Notes: a model not told the origin generated them from the sequence alone. 64,000 nucleotides of DNA from JAHFIW01 sp035495855 (GCA_035495855.1 DATJFD010000076.1:7346-71345), one strand, 5' to 3'. Positions 19,012-26,912 are shown, numbered from the stretch's first letter. Numbers and translations are program-made.

Positions 19012-19728
19012 GTGAGCGAACCCTTGAGCCGGCAGGACAGGCTGGAGAAGATCAACGGCATCCTGGCCGAATACCGCCTTCCGCCGTGGAAGGACGCCCG
19101 CCTCGGCGACCCCGCCGAGGGCCAATGCGAGGTCCTGGACCTCGCCGACCTGCAGGAACTGGGCGATCGGCGCATCGCGCTGACGCTCAGGGTGCGAGAC
19201 CCGCTCGGCGAAGAACGGCGCGTCACCGTCAATGTCGGGGGCGCGCTCGTCTACGTCGTGCCGCTCCTCAACCTGCTCGACGGGGAGGACGCCGGCAACG
19301 GGCCGATGTGCTGCTTCGTGAAACGCTGGCGCATCGAGCACGGCGAGTTCTCCTACGAACTGCCGCACGCGCTCGTCCCCGAGGGCTCGCTCGGCGGCAC
19401 GCTGGACCCGATGGACTCGCCCAGCCACCGCGTGCTCGCGGCGGCGTTCGGACCGGAGTCCGTCGACGCGCTCACCGCCGCGAAGATCGTCCCCGTCGGG
19501 ACGTTCCGGGTGAAAGGCGAAGCGCGTCCCGCCGAAGCCTACATCCTCGCCGCGACGGTGCTGAAACCGTTCATGCGCAGGAAGGGCGACGGCGCGGTCG
19601 TGAAGCTGGCCTGGCCGAAGGTCGCGCCGCTCGTCGAGAGCGGCAAGCACGTCACCGAACCGGTGTCCGCGGCCGCGCTCCATCTCGCGCTGCGCATGTA
19701 CCCTCCGCAGAAGAAGAACGAACGATAA
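19012..19728 (+). CDS. Unknown protein, possibly a degenerate Nudix-like fold
   Basis: 238 residues from a GTG at 19012, chosen because GGAGG lies 6-7 nt upstream and the nearby ATG is followed at once by TGA. The segment GALVYVVPLLNLLDGEDAGNGPMCCFVKRWRIEHGEFSYELP recalls the start of Nudix hydrolases (a strand pair, a basic residue, then ELP), here described by residues about 84-125. The catalytic Nudix box with its REXXEE core is absent. If the fold is right the protein is probably not a pyrophosphohydrolase. It is a single gene with its own promoter and terminator. Confidence 0.5.
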   Translation: MSEPLSRQDRLEKINGILAEYRLPPWKDARLGDPAEGQCEVLDLADLQELGDRRIALTLRVRDPLGEERRVTVNVGGALVYVVPLLNLLDGEDAGNGPMCCFVKRWRIEHGEFSYELPHALVPEGSLGGTLDPMDSPSHRVLAAAFGPESVDALTAAKIVPVGTFRVKGEARPAEAYILAATVLKPFMRRKGDGAVVKLAWPKVAPLVESGKHVTEPVSAAALHLALRMYPPQKKNER

Positions 19729-19730
19729 GG

Positions 19731-19760
19731 ACGGCGGCCGCTCGGCCGCCGTTTTCTTTT
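19731..19760 (+). terminator. Rho-independent terminator
   Basis: A 9-bp stem ACGGCGGCC/GGCCGCCGT with a GCTC loop is followed by TTTCTTTT, directly after the stop at 19728. Confidence 0.88.
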
Positions 19761-19781
19761 GTGCCGCCGCGACGTGCGCAT

Positions 19782-19807
19782 AAAAAAAGACCCCCGCTCA
19801 GGGGGTC
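19782..19807 (-). terminator. Rho-independent terminator of the MOSC gene
   Basis: On the minus strand a stem of GACCCCC/GGGGGTC is followed by seven T. The MOSC stop codon lies in the loop of the hairpin. Confidence 0.85.
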
Positions 19808-20421
19808 GGGGGCTCGTAAGGACGCTGCGCCGGTACCTTCACGATGACCTCGTCGCCTTCGTGGACGAAGCCGGAGCAGTAGACGCTGCCGACGACGCCG
19901 CGCAGGCCCGCCGCGGCCTTCGGGAACTTGGCCGCGAGCCCGGGGATGCCGGGATGCTGCGCCTGGATGGCCTCGCCGGGCGCGGTGCACGGGCCGTTCT
20001 CGCGCCAGACGAGCAGGACCGCGGTCCGCTTCGACGCGTCGTTCTTCTGGAAGAACAGCATGGTGCCCGTCGGCAGTTCGGTGAGCCGCGGGATGCCGCT
20101 CAGCACGAGGTTCTCGCCGAGGCTGCCGGGAACGATCGACGGGACGCCCATGGCCGCGGCGATCGCCGCCAGGTCCTCGACGGAGACCGCCGAAAACTCG
20201 CGCAGGTTGGCGACCTCGATGCCCTTGGGGAGGCCGAAGCCGAGCAGCTCGCGCTCGCGGACGTCCGCGAGCCGGACGCCGGCATGGCCGTCCCCTTTCA
20301 CGCCGTGGCCGCGCAGGAACTGCGCCTTGCGCGCGGGGAAGGACACGGACGTCGCGGGGTCCCTGGAAACGAGGACGGCCTCGACGCGGCCGCGGAGCTC
20401 GAAAGGTGCGATGGTGGTCAT
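19798..20421 (-). CDS. MOSC domain-containing protein
   Basis: 207 residues from the ATG at 20421, preceded by an excellent AAAGGAGG site. The MOSC signature GVKGDGHAGVRLADVRERE lies near residue 40; later segments include PGSLGENLVLSG and LRGVVGSVYCSGFVHEGDEV. MOSC domains bind molybdenum cofactor or act in sulfur transfer in larger proteins; stand-alone members are usually of unknown substrate. The gene is monocistronic with its own terminator. The domain call is firm, the reaction unknown. Confidence 0.85.
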   Translation of the reverse strand: MTTIAPFELRGRVEAVLVSRDPATSVSFPARKAQFLRGHGVKGDGHAGVRLADVRERELLGFGLPKGIEVANLREFSAVSVEDLAAIAAAMGVPSIVPGSLGENLVLSGIPRLTELPTGTMLFFQKNDASKRTAVLLVWRENGPCTAPGEAIQAQHPGIPGLAAKFPKAAAGLRGVVGSVYCSGFVHEGDEVIVKVPAQRPYEPPTP

Positions 20422-20494
20422 GATGCCTCCTTTGCGACCGGTCGAAGGGTAGCGCCTACGCAAAATGACGTCCATCGACGTCACGTCGGAAGCC

Positions 20495-20521
20495 TTGCGA
20501 AAATCACCGCGAGCGTATAGT
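20495..20521 (+). promoter_or_regulatory. Candidate promoter for tRNA-Ser(GCU)
   Basis: CTTGCG followed after about 16 bp by TATAGT, about 20 bp before the tRNA 5' end. Confidence 0.5.
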
Positions 20522-20538
20522 TTATAAGCACTTTAAGG

Positions 20539-20627
20539 GGAGGGTTGCGCCGAATGGTAAGGCAGCAGTTTGCTAAACTGCGACCTCGAAAGGGGTCTTG
20601 TGGGTTCGATCCCCACACCCTCCGCCA
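20539..20627 (+). tRNA. tRNA-Ser (anticodon GCT)
   Basis: Acceptor GGAGGGT/ACCCTCC, anticodon stem GCAGT/ACTGC with loop TTGCTAA, a long variable arm typical of serine tRNAs (GACCTCGAAAGGGGTC), T-arm GTGGG/CCCAC with TTCGATC, discriminator G and encoded CCA at 20625-20627. Confidence 0.93.
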
Positions 20628-20628
20628 T

Positions 20629-20667
20629 AGCAAATCGGACATGGCCCTGTGCCATGTCCGATTTGCT
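20629..20667. other. Perfect 17-bp hairpin directly after tRNA-Ser(GCU)
   Basis: Arms 20629-20645 and 20651-20667 are perfectly complementary, with a CCTGT loop. Only a short T-rich stretch (TTTG) follows, so it may be a terminator or processing signal for the tRNA, or part of the adjacent element. Confidence 0.8.
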
Positions 20668-20677
20668 TTGATGCCGA

Positions 20678-20834
20678 GGAGGGTGTGGGGATCGAACGGG
20701 TCGGGGCTGACCCGGGGGTCGCGTCCACCTGACGCGACACAGCGAACGGGCGCAAGGAAACGGATATATCCGCCCGTTCCACGCAAACCCCGCCGCGTTC
20801 GGCGGCGGGTACGGAATCCCCACACCCTCCGCCA
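20678..20834 (+). ncRNA. CCA-ended multi-hairpin element built from copies of the tRNA-Ser 3' end
   Basis: Positions 20678-20697 are an inverted copy (20 bp) of the tRNA-Ser(GCU) 3' end, and 20816-20834 a direct copy (19 bp) including discriminator G and CCA. The two copies pair in a perfect 15-bp stem (20678-20692 with 20816-20830). Inside lie four hairpins: 20698-20713, 20718-20738 (8 bp), 20744-20779 (9 bp) and 20789-20809 (8 bp). The whole could fold like an oversized cloverleaf with a tRNA-type 3' end. Whether it is transcribed, or is the scar of a small element inserted at the tRNA, is unknown. It has no open reading frame of note. Confidence 0.5.
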
Positions 20835-20868
20835 AGAAACCGAACAAATAGGCTATGATACGAAGCAT

Positions 20869-20956
20869 GGAGAGGTGGCCGAGCGGTTTAAGGCAGCGGT
20901 CTTGAAAACCGCCGTGCTGAAAGGCACCGTGAGTTCGAATCTCACCCTCTCCGCCA
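20869..20956 (+). tRNA. tRNA-Ser (anticodon TGA)
   Basis: Acceptor GGAGAGG/CCTCTCC, anticodon stem GCGGT/ACCGC with loop CTTGAAA, long variable arm, T-arm GTGAG/CTCAC with TTCGAAT, discriminator G and encoded CCA at 20954-20956. Confidence 0.93.
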
Positions 20957-20964
20957 TCGACGTG

Positions 20965-20996
20965 AAGACCCCCGAAAGGGGGTCTTTGCGTTCTTC
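20965..20996 (+). terminator. Rho-independent terminator after tRNA-Ser(UGA)
   Basis: A 9-bp stem AAGACCCCC/GGGGGTCTT with a GAAA tetraloop is followed by TGCGTTCTT. Confidence 0.8.
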
Positions 20997-21002
20997 CGCC
21001 CG

Positions 21003-21779
21003 TCATACGGGACGGTTCTTTTGACCGCTGAGCAGCGTCACCGCCCGGACGCTCACCGCGCCGGCCGCCCTAAGGGCCGCGGCGCAGGCCGACAAGGTCG
21101 CTCCGGTCGTCACCACGTCGTCGATGAGCACGAAGGACCGGCCGGCCGCCTGCACGGAAGCGCGCACGCTCCCCTGCGCGTTCTTTGCCCGGGCCGCGTC
21201 ATCCGCGAGCGCGGCCTGCGCCGACCAGCGGAAGCGCCTCCGGAGGACGCCCGGGGCCGCCGGCGCGCCGGTCACGCCCCGGAACGCCTCGGCCAGGAGC
21301 GCCGCCTGGTCGAAGCCGCGATAGGCCTCCCGGAAAGGGTGCATCGGCACGGGCATGACCGCGGCCGGGCCGGCGAACGCGTCGAACGCGTGCCTGTGCC
21401 GACGGACGAAGGCCTCGAAATGGCGGAGCAGCGCCTCCCCGGCCTCGTCGACCCGTTCGTACTTCCAAAGACGCACCAGCTCTCGCAAAGCGGGGCGGGC
21501 GTACGGCGCCGCCGAGGCGATGCCGTCGAGCGGCGAAGCCGCGCGGCATTTCGGGCGGCCGCACTGCGAACCCAGCGGCGAGCGGGTCCCGCAGCCCGGA
21601 CAAACAAAGATCCCCTCCAGGGGGACCAGTTCGGCCGCGGCGCAGCCTTCGCAGAGCACTTTTCCTTCGGCGCCGCAGGAGCGGCAGGAGTGCGGGAACG
21701 CGGCCCGGGCGAGAAGGCTCGCGGCCTCCCGTCCGGTCCGGATCATCGCGGTTGCCAGGTCGCGGTGTTCACCTTCCAT
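21003..21779 (-). CDS. comF: ComF family phosphoribosyltransferase-like competence protein
   Basis: 258 residues from the ATG at 21779. The N-terminus has zinc-finger cysteines (CRSCGAEGKVLCEGC and CPGCGTRSP...CGRPKC), followed by the PRTase-like core with PVPMHPFREAYRGFDQ and the PRPP-loop motif FVLIDDVVTTGATLSAC near residues 217-233. ComF proteins act in import or processing of single-stranded DNA during natural transformation. The start overlaps the end of the VirB8-like gene by 37 bp, so comF is the last gene of the type IV secretion-like transcript. This placement hints at a link between that system and DNA uptake. Confidence 0.9.
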   Translation of the reverse strand: MEGEHRDLATAMIRTGREAASLLARAAFPHSCRSCGAEGKVLCEGCAAAELVPLEGIFVCPGCGTRSPLGSQCGRPKCRAASPLDGIASAAPYARPALRELVRLWKYERVDEAGEALLRHFEAFVRRHRHAFDAFAGPAAVMPVPMHPFREAYRGFDQAALLAEAFRGVTGAPAAPGVLRRRFRWSAQAALADDAARAKNAQGSVRASVQAAGRSFVLIDDVVTTGATLSACAAALRAAGAVSVRAVTLLSGQKNRPV

Positions 21780-22360
21780 GCATCGCCGGCCTTCACGAAT
21801 TCGAGCTTCAGGTCCTGGTAATACACCACCGCGGCGCCTCCTGTCGAGCCCGTCTCGCGGCGCTGGGTCTTCACGGTCACGCTGGCCGTCCCCGCCGCCT
21901 GGTCATAGGCCGTGATGTCGACGCTGAGCGCCCTGGTGGTCGTGCCGAAGAAGTTCGCGGCCGGAGGCTTGGCGCGCTGCTCGGCGACGTAGGAATCGGC
22001 CCAGGCCTTGAGCGCCGGGGTCATGTAGAATTCCGCGTCGACGATGTTCTGGTAGTTTCCCTCGGTCGAGAAGCTGCCGAAAAGCTCCGCGAAGGACTTG
22101 GCCGTCGCGCGGAGATTGTTGCGCTCGTCCGCCTTCTTCGGCGGCGGCGCGGGGGCGGGCGCAGGCGCGGTCGTGTTGGTGTTGCCGGTGCCCACGGAGT
22201 AGTTGACCCCCAGGCCCGCACGGTTCACGATCACGCCGTTCTGATTGAGCTCGTCCGGCAGCAGCGGCGCGGACCGCGGCCGCAGCAAGAGCAGCCAGCC
22301 CAGGAGCAGGAGCAGCAGGATGACGACGACGGCGATGATGATCTTGGTGCGGCGGGACAT
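21743..22360 (-). CDS. VirB8-like (NTF2-fold) single-pass membrane protein
   Basis: 205 residues. A very hydrophobic N-terminal helix (about 6-26), an Asn/Thr/Pro linker (about 40-75) and a C-terminal domain of about 125 residues starting AKSFAELFGSFSTEGNYQNI and ending LEFVKAGDAWKVNTATWQPR. This is the order and size of VirB8/TrbF-type type IV secretion components, which have a periplasmic NTF2-like domain. Six bp after virB4. Sequence similarity is weak and the call is based on architecture and neighbours. Confidence 0.55.
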   Translation of the reverse strand: MSRRTKIIIAVVVILLLLLLGWLLLLRPRSAPLLPDELNQNGVIVNRAGLGVNYSVGTGNTNTTAPAPAPAPPPKKADERNNLRATAKSFAELFGSFSTEGNYQNIVDAEFYMTPALKAWADSYVAEQRAKPPAANFFGTTTRALSVDITAYDQAAGTASVTVKTQRRETGSTGGAAVVYYQDLKLEFVKAGDAWKVNTATWQPR

Positions 22361-22366
22361 GGCGGT

Positions 22367-24265
22367 CTATTTCTTCTGGCCTTCCGCGAGCGACGCCTCG
22401 TACTCCTTCTTGGCCGCTTCGATCTCGAGCAGCTGCTGCGGGTTGGTGGTGACGACCTGGTCCTCGGCGTACGACGCGACCACCTTCACCGCCGCGTGCT
22501 TGTTGCCCGCGAAGAAGATGCCCTCGCCGACGCCGCACTCGAGCAGCAGGTACTTCTCGCCCTCGGTCAGGAGGAAGGTCTTGGCGATGTTGTCGATGGC
22601 GGCCGGCGACTGCTTGAGCAGCATCTGCATGGCCGAGTTGGTGACGATGGCCTGCCCGTAGGTGTTGCGGAGGAAGTCGTTGACGTCCTGCGTGATGGTC
22701 GTGACGCCGAGATAGTATTTGCGGCAGCGTTTCACCAGCGCGAAGATGAACTTCGCCGAGTCCTCGTTCTGCATGAGCCACCAGGCTTCGTCGATGACGA
22801 GGATGCGCTTCTTGCGCTCGGAGCGGACCACGTTCCAGATGTAGTTGACGATGGCGTAGATGGCGAGCGGCCGGAGCTCGTCCTCGAGGTCGCGGACGGA
22901 GAAGGTCACGAGGATGTTCTTCATCGTCACGGTCGACGGCGAGTTGAACAGGCCGGCGAACGTGCCCTCGGTGAACTTCTTGAGGCGGATGACGAGGTCC
23001 TTCGTCCCCTCCATGCCCTCAAGCACCTCGACGAAGTCCTGCATGATCGGCGGCTCCGCCGTGGCGAGGTCGGCGTCCGGCGTGATGTCCTTCTTGGCGT
23101 AGGTCTCGAGCAGCGCGCGGTCGAGGATGGAGTCCTCCTGCGGGGTGACGCTCTGCAGCATGATGCGCAGCAGGCCCTTCACGGTGATGACGGCGCTGCG
23201 GATGATGTCCTCGGTGGTGATCTGCTCGCCGACGGCGCGCGGCAGGTCGAACGGGTTGATCTTCGCGTCCGACGCGAGGGAGATGTTGATGTACGTCCCG
23301 CCGACCGCGTCGGACAGGTGCTTGTACTCCATTTCAGGGTCGATGACGATGACCTCCACGCCCATCATGAGCGAGCGGAGGATCTCCAGCTTGACGGTGT
23401 AGGATTTGCCGGCGCCCGAGGTGGCGAACACGATATAGTTCGCGTTCTGCATCGAGAAGCGGTCGAACAGCACGAGGCTGTTGTTGTGGCGGTTGATGCC
23501 GAAAAGGATGCCGTTGTCGGAGGTGAGGTCGGCGGAGATGAACGGGAACGACGACGCCACCGGGCTCGAGTTCATGTTGAACGTGATCATGAGCTCGTCG
23601 TTGCCCTGGGGGATCGTCGAATTGAAGCCCTGCTCGGCCTGGTAGAAGACGCGCTTGGTGTAGATGAGCTTGCCGCCGAAGAGCGCTTCGACGTCCTCCG
23701 TCTGCTTGTCGAGCTCCTTCTTGTCGGCGCCGTACACGGTGACGTAGAGCGCGAACTGGAAGAAATGCTCGGTCCCCTGCGAGAGCGAGTCGCGCAGGTC
23801 TTCGATGTCGCGGAGCGCGGTCTCCCGGATCGGGTCGCGCGGCGCGCCCTTCTCGGCGTCGGAGAGGATCTGCGCCTCGAGCGTACCGACCTTCTTCTTG
23901 AGCTGCTTCAGGATGACGTCAGGCTTCACCGGATAGAAGAACATGGCCACGTCGAGCGGGTGGTTCATGTTCACGATCGGCGCGAACCAGCCGAGCGAGA
24001 TGTAGCGCGGGTACGTGACGACGAAGACCGTCCTCACGAACGTCTCGTTGAGGACGAGGTAGGTCGGCTCGACCTTCAGGCCGGCGGGCGCGATGATGTC
24101 CTTGATGGAGACGACGCCCTTGCGGTAGATGCGCTCCTCTTCGAGGAGCTCGCGCTCCTTGGCGATCTGCTCCTGCTCCTGGGCGCCCTTGCCCGGCGGC
24201 GCGGCCTTCTTGGGAGGCGCGCCCGCTGCCGGCGACGGCGTGAATTGTCCGGGCTGGAATGCCAT
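22367..24265 (-). CDS. virB4: VirB4/TrbE-type type IV secretion ATPase
   Basis: 632 residues. The N-terminal CagE/TrbE/VirB4 domain (to about residue 240) contains FVVTYPRYISLGWFAPIVN. The ATPase domain carries Walker A ATSGAGKSYTVKLEILRS at about 279-296, VEVIVIDPEMEYKHL, Walker B RILVIDEAWWLMQNEDS near 486 and a C-terminal GEKYLLLECGVGEGIFFAG segment. VirB4 powers assembly of the channel or pilus and is the hallmark ATPase of type IV secretion. It follows the 234-residue partner gene by 6 bp. No VirD4-type coupling ATPase is in the window. Confidence 0.93.
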   Translation of the reverse strand: MAFQPGQFTPSPAAGAPPKKAAPPGKGAQEQEQIAKERELLEEERIYRKGVVSIKDIIAPAGLKVEPTYLVLNETFVRTVFVVTYPRYISLGWFAPIVNMNHPLDVAMFFYPVKPDVILKQLKKKVGTLEAQILSDAEKGAPRDPIRETALRDIEDLRDSLSQGTEHFFQFALYVTVYGADKKELDKQTEDVEALFGGKLIYTKRVFYQAEQGFNSTIPQGNDELMITFNMNSSPVASSFPFISADLTSDNGILFGINRHNNSLVLFDRFSMQNANYIVFATSGAGKSYTVKLEILRSLMMGVEVIVIDPEMEYKHLSDAVGGTYINISLASDAKINPFDLPRAVGEQITTEDIIRSAVITVKGLLRIMLQSVTPQEDSILDRALLETYAKKDITPDADLATAEPPIMQDFVEVLEGMEGTKDLVIRLKKFTEGTFAGLFNSPSTVTMKNILVTFSVRDLEDELRPLAIYAIVNYIWNVVRSERKKRILVIDEAWWLMQNEDSAKFIFALVKRCRKYYLGVTTITQDVNDFLRNTYGQAIVTNSAMQMLLKQSPAAIDNIAKTFLLTEGEKYLLLECGVGEGIFFAGNKHAAVKVVASYAEDQVVTTNPQQLLEIEAAKKEYEASLAEGQKK

Positions 24266-24271
24266 AGGTCG

Positions 24272-24976
24272 TCAAACGGTGGTGATCTCTTCCTGCACGC
24301 GCAGCTTCGCCGAATCCTGCATCTTCTGGCTGTCGTACACCTCCGGGTTGTAGACGCGGTAGAACAGCTCGATGAGGCTCTGGGTGTCGAGCTGCACCGC
24401 CTTGAGGCCCATGCTGTTGAGGTTGCCGATGATGTGCTCGACGCGCACCTGGAGGTCGTTCTTGCGCTGCCGGAACCGCTCCTCGGCGAGCTTGACGAAC
24501 AGGGCCGGCGTGAAGGCCTCCGACATCCGGGCCACGAAGCCCTTCTGCTTGTCCGACAGCGGGTTGTACGGGACGATCACGAAGAACGACTTCTGCATGA
24601 TCTGCCCGAGGGTGACGAGCTCGGTCACGAAGTTCCTGTAGTCCGCGATCTGGATGCGGAGCAGCTCGTTGGTCTGGTTCTTCTCCGATTCCTTCAGGCG
24701 CTCGATGTAGTTGTCGATGTTGAGCTTGCGCGACTGGATGACGACCTGCAGCGGGAACTCCAGCGCGTTGAGGAACTGCACGTACGCGGCGATGATGGCG
24801 TTCTGCTCGTCCTCCGACTTCAGCGCGAAGTTGATGCTCGCGACGATGAGCACGGCGCGCAGGGTGCCGTCCTTCATGATCACGACGTCCTCCTTGATCT
24901 CGTTGATGTCCAAATAGCGCTGGGTCGCGGGACCCGGCTTGCTGCCGGCGAGTTTCGGGGATTGCATTTCGGGCAT
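24272..24976 (-). CDS. VirB4 N-terminal-domain-like (TraC-like) partner protein
   Basis: 234 residues, soluble, lacking Walker motifs. The segment DVVIMKDGTLRAVLIVASIN followed by a strand-helix pattern with FLNALEFPLQVVIQSRKLNID and FFVIVPYNPL resembles the N-terminal part of VirB4/TraC ATPases. Placed between prgI and virB4, as in Gram-positive-type conjugation modules, it may form part of the hexamer base or be a detached VirB4 N-domain. An R5 repeat separates it from prgI. The role is inference from position. Confidence 0.65.
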   Translation of the reverse strand: MPEMQSPKLAGSKPGPATQRYLDINEIKEDVVIMKDGTLRAVLIVASINFALKSEDEQNAIIAAYVQFLNALEFPLQVVIQSRKLNIDNYIERLKESEKNQTNELLRIQIADYRNFVTELVTLGQIMQKSFFVIVPYNPLSDKQKGFVARMSEAFTPALFVKLAEERFRQRKNDLQVRVEHIIGNLNSMGLKAVQLDTQSLIELFYRVYNPEVYDSQKMQDSAKLRVQEEITTV

Positions 24977-25043
24977 AGCTGCGAGCTTCGAGCTGCGAGC
25001 TTCGAGCTTGTGTCGTCACAAGCTCCAGGCTCACGGCTCGAGG
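24977..25043. repeat. Inverted heptad-type repeat, unit GAGCTTC/GAGCTGC (site R5)
   Basis: Left arm 24978-25012 (AGCTGCGAGCTTCG units) and right arm 25016-25043 (CTCCAGG/CTCACGG/CTCGAGG) flank a short loop. It exactly fills the gap between prgI and the next gene inside the secretion operon, so transcription presumably passes through it. Confidence 0.7.
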
Positions 25044-25469
25044 CTAATCCTCGGGGTTGTAGACTCCGCCGGTGTTCACGACGAGCGAGAGCTCGGTGAG
25101 CTTGGTCGCGGCGAGCGGCTCCTTCCGGATGCGCGCGGGCGGCGGAGGCGGCGGCGGCTTCTTGATGATGTCCATGAGCTCGCCGTCGGTATACTCCTTG
25201 TTCCAGATGCGCAGGCCGGGCCGTCGGAACGTCTGGATCATGTTCAGCAGGAAGAAGTGGAACGGCTGGCCGTTGACCCGGAAGAAGGCGAAGATGCCGC
25301 CGATGACGAAGGTCGTGAGGCCGACGAGGAGGAAGAGGCCGAAATCCGCGAGCTTGTACTCGATGAACATGATCAGCGTCGTGACGAGCAGGATCAGGAA
25401 CTGCCGCGTCGTGAGGGGGCCGATGATCTTGTCCTCTACGTCGATGAATTGGGGTACGACGTACCGCAT
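25044..25469 (-). CDS. PrgI family membrane protein
   Basis: 141 residues from the ATG at 25469. MRYVVPQFIDVEDKIIGPLT is the characteristic PrgI-family start (an IDVEDKI core), followed by two transmembrane helices (about 24-44 and 47-67) and a cytoplasmic tail with a run of prolines. PrgI-type proteins precede VirB4 homologues in Gram-positive and CPR type IV secretion loci and resemble VirB3. A perfect TATAAT ends only 6 nt before the ATG, so the message from that promoter would be leaderless. Confidence 0.88.
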   Translation of the reverse strand: MRYVVPQFIDVEDKIIGPLTTRQFLILLVTTLIMFIEYKLADFGLFLLVGLTTFVIGGIFAFFRVNGQPFHFFLLNMIQTFRRPGLRIWNKEYTDGELMDIIKKPPPPPPPARIRKEPLAATKLTELSLVVNTGGVYNPED

Positions 25470-25475
25470 GGGCGC

Positions 25476-25481
25476 ATTATA
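25476..25481 (-). promoter_or_regulatory. Extended -10 promoter for a leaderless prgI transcript
   Basis: Minus-strand TGGTATAAT (extended -10) with only GCGCCC between it and the ATG. The start of transcription would fall at or within a base or two of the A of the ATG. Confidence 0.6.
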
Positions 25482-25523
25482 CCATAGAAGGAGCAGGATT
25501 GTCCCCAAGTGAGCCAAAAAACG

Positions 25524-26897
25524 TCAGCCGAACCGCAATTTCCGGTTAAGCTCCATGACGGAGTCGAACTCGGCCTTGGAAAGGTAGGGGGCGGCCTTGC
25601 TCTCAAGCTCGGCAATGACCTCGGTGACCGGCTTCCCCTCGAGGCTTTTGCGGAGGATGTCGAGGTACAGCTTATTGACCTCGCTGTCCTGCCAGGCGCG
25701 GATGCCCTGCGTTTTGACGTCGAAGGACTGTTCCTCGAGCAGGTCGATCTTGTCCTTGAGCTTGAGCGTTGCCTCGCGGGGATCCTTGGAGAGCCTCCGG
25801 AAGTCCTTGATGGTCATGGAGCGCAGCTCTTCTACGGGGCCGGTGAGCTTGGGCGAGAATTTCACGTCGGACATGACGGGCTGGGCCTGGGGAGAGGCCT
25901 GCGCCGGCTGCTGGGCCGAGGGCTGCGGCGCAGGGCGGACGGCGGGCTGGGCTGGCTGCGCCGGCGCGGGGCCGGACGGAGACGCGGGCGGCGGTTCGAC
26001 GACGACGGTCGTCGGCGTCGGCTTGCCTGAAGAATCGAGGCCCACCACGGGGACGACCTTCGGTTCGCTGGGCGCCGCATGGACCGGTTCCCGCGGCGGG
26101 GCGGCGGCGACGCCGGAAGCGGCGACGCCGGAACGCTGCAGCAGGTCGCTGAACGTCTGCTCCCTGTTGGCCTGGTCCTTCTTGTCGGCGGTGTCCTGTC
26201 CGGTCAGCACCTTCTCGGTCTGCTCGGCGACGTACTTGGCCTTCTCGCCCGCCTTCTCGCCCGCGAGGCCCGAGTGGAAGTCGCGGTTCTTGCGCTGGAG
26301 CTCGTCCATCACGCGATCCGCGTCGGCGTCGCTCATGCCCATGCCGCCGCTCTGCACCGGCATCGTGAACTTCGATTTGGTCTCCAGTCCGTCACGAAGG
26401 TCGCGGAAGAACAGGGAGACGAGCATCCTGAAACGGCGTTTGACGTCCTCGTCGGGCATGGGCACGCCGCTGGCAGCCACGGCCTCGTCGACGATGGCGT
26501 CAAGATGCGTGACCTCGGACTTCTTTTCCGGCTGGACGTCCTTCTTGGCGATGATGGCTTCGATCTTCTTGAGATCGGCCGCGTCCTTGCCCGCGTCCTG
26601 GACGTAGTCGTCCTTGGTGACCTTCGCGAGGGAGACTTCCGGCTGGGAGGCCGCGACAGGCTCCGCCTTCTCGACCAGGGTAAGGGCGGGCGGCCGCACC
26701 GAGGGCGCGGACCCTTCTACCGCGGCGGCGGGGCCGGTCGGCAGGTTCGGCGGCGGCGCCGCTTCTTTTTTGGCGCCGGAATCGACGAAATCAAGCCCCT
26801 TCACGAGGAGCTTCTTGCCGGACTTGTCGACGACGGGGATGTCCTCGTCGAGTAGGTCGAGCCAAGGCGTTGGAGGGGTTCCGGGAGCATCAGCCAT
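25524..26897 (-). CDS. Type IV secretion-locus protein with MSDADA motif (457 aa)
   Basis: 457 residues without transmembrane helices; function not recognised. The N-terminal half is acidic, and a Pro/Ala/Gln-rich disordered stretch (about 270-340) separates it from a helical C-terminal domain ending KAEFDSVMELNRKLRFG. Near residues 185-210 it has QSGGMGMSDADADRVMDEL, which matches GGLEMSDADAERVMSIL in the neighbouring upstream gene. It lies between that gene and prgI in one transcript. The pair may be cytoplasmic partners of the secretion machine; that is inferred only from location. Confidence 0.65.
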   Translation of the reverse strand: MADAPGTPPTPWLDLLDEDIPVVDKSGKKLLVKGLDFVDSGAKKEAAPPPNLPTGPAAAVEGSAPSVRPPALTLVEKAEPVAASQPEVSLAKVTKDDYVQDAGKDAADLKKIEAIIAKKDVQPEKKSEVTHLDAIVDEAVAASGVPMPDEDVKRRFRMLVSLFFRDLRDGLETKSKFTMPVQSGGMGMSDADADRVMDELQRKNRDFHSGLAGEKAGEKAKYVAEQTEKVLTGQDTADKKDQANREQTFSDLLQRSGVAASGVAAAPPREPVHAAPSEPKVVPVVGLDSSGKPTPTTVVVEPPPASPSGPAPAQPAQPAVRPAPQPSAQQPAQASPQAQPVMSDVKFSPKLTGPVEELRSMTIKDFRRLSKDPREATLKLKDKIDLLEEQSFDVKTQGIRAWQDSEVNKLYLDILRKSLEGKPVTEVIAELESKAAPYLSKAEFDSVMELNRKLRFG

Positions 26898-26912
26898 ACG
26901 CGGGAGGGACGT

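Noticed and set aside
20629..20667. The 17-bp hairpin as a certain rho-independent terminator
   Set aside because: The stem is perfect but only a short T-stretch follows, so it is reported as a hairpin of uncertain role.
20678..20834. A third, intron-containing tRNA-Ser gene
   Set aside because: The acceptor-like stem and CCA are there, but no anticodon arm or T-loop in the correct orientation can be drawn; the 5' half is an inverted copy of the tRNA 3' end.
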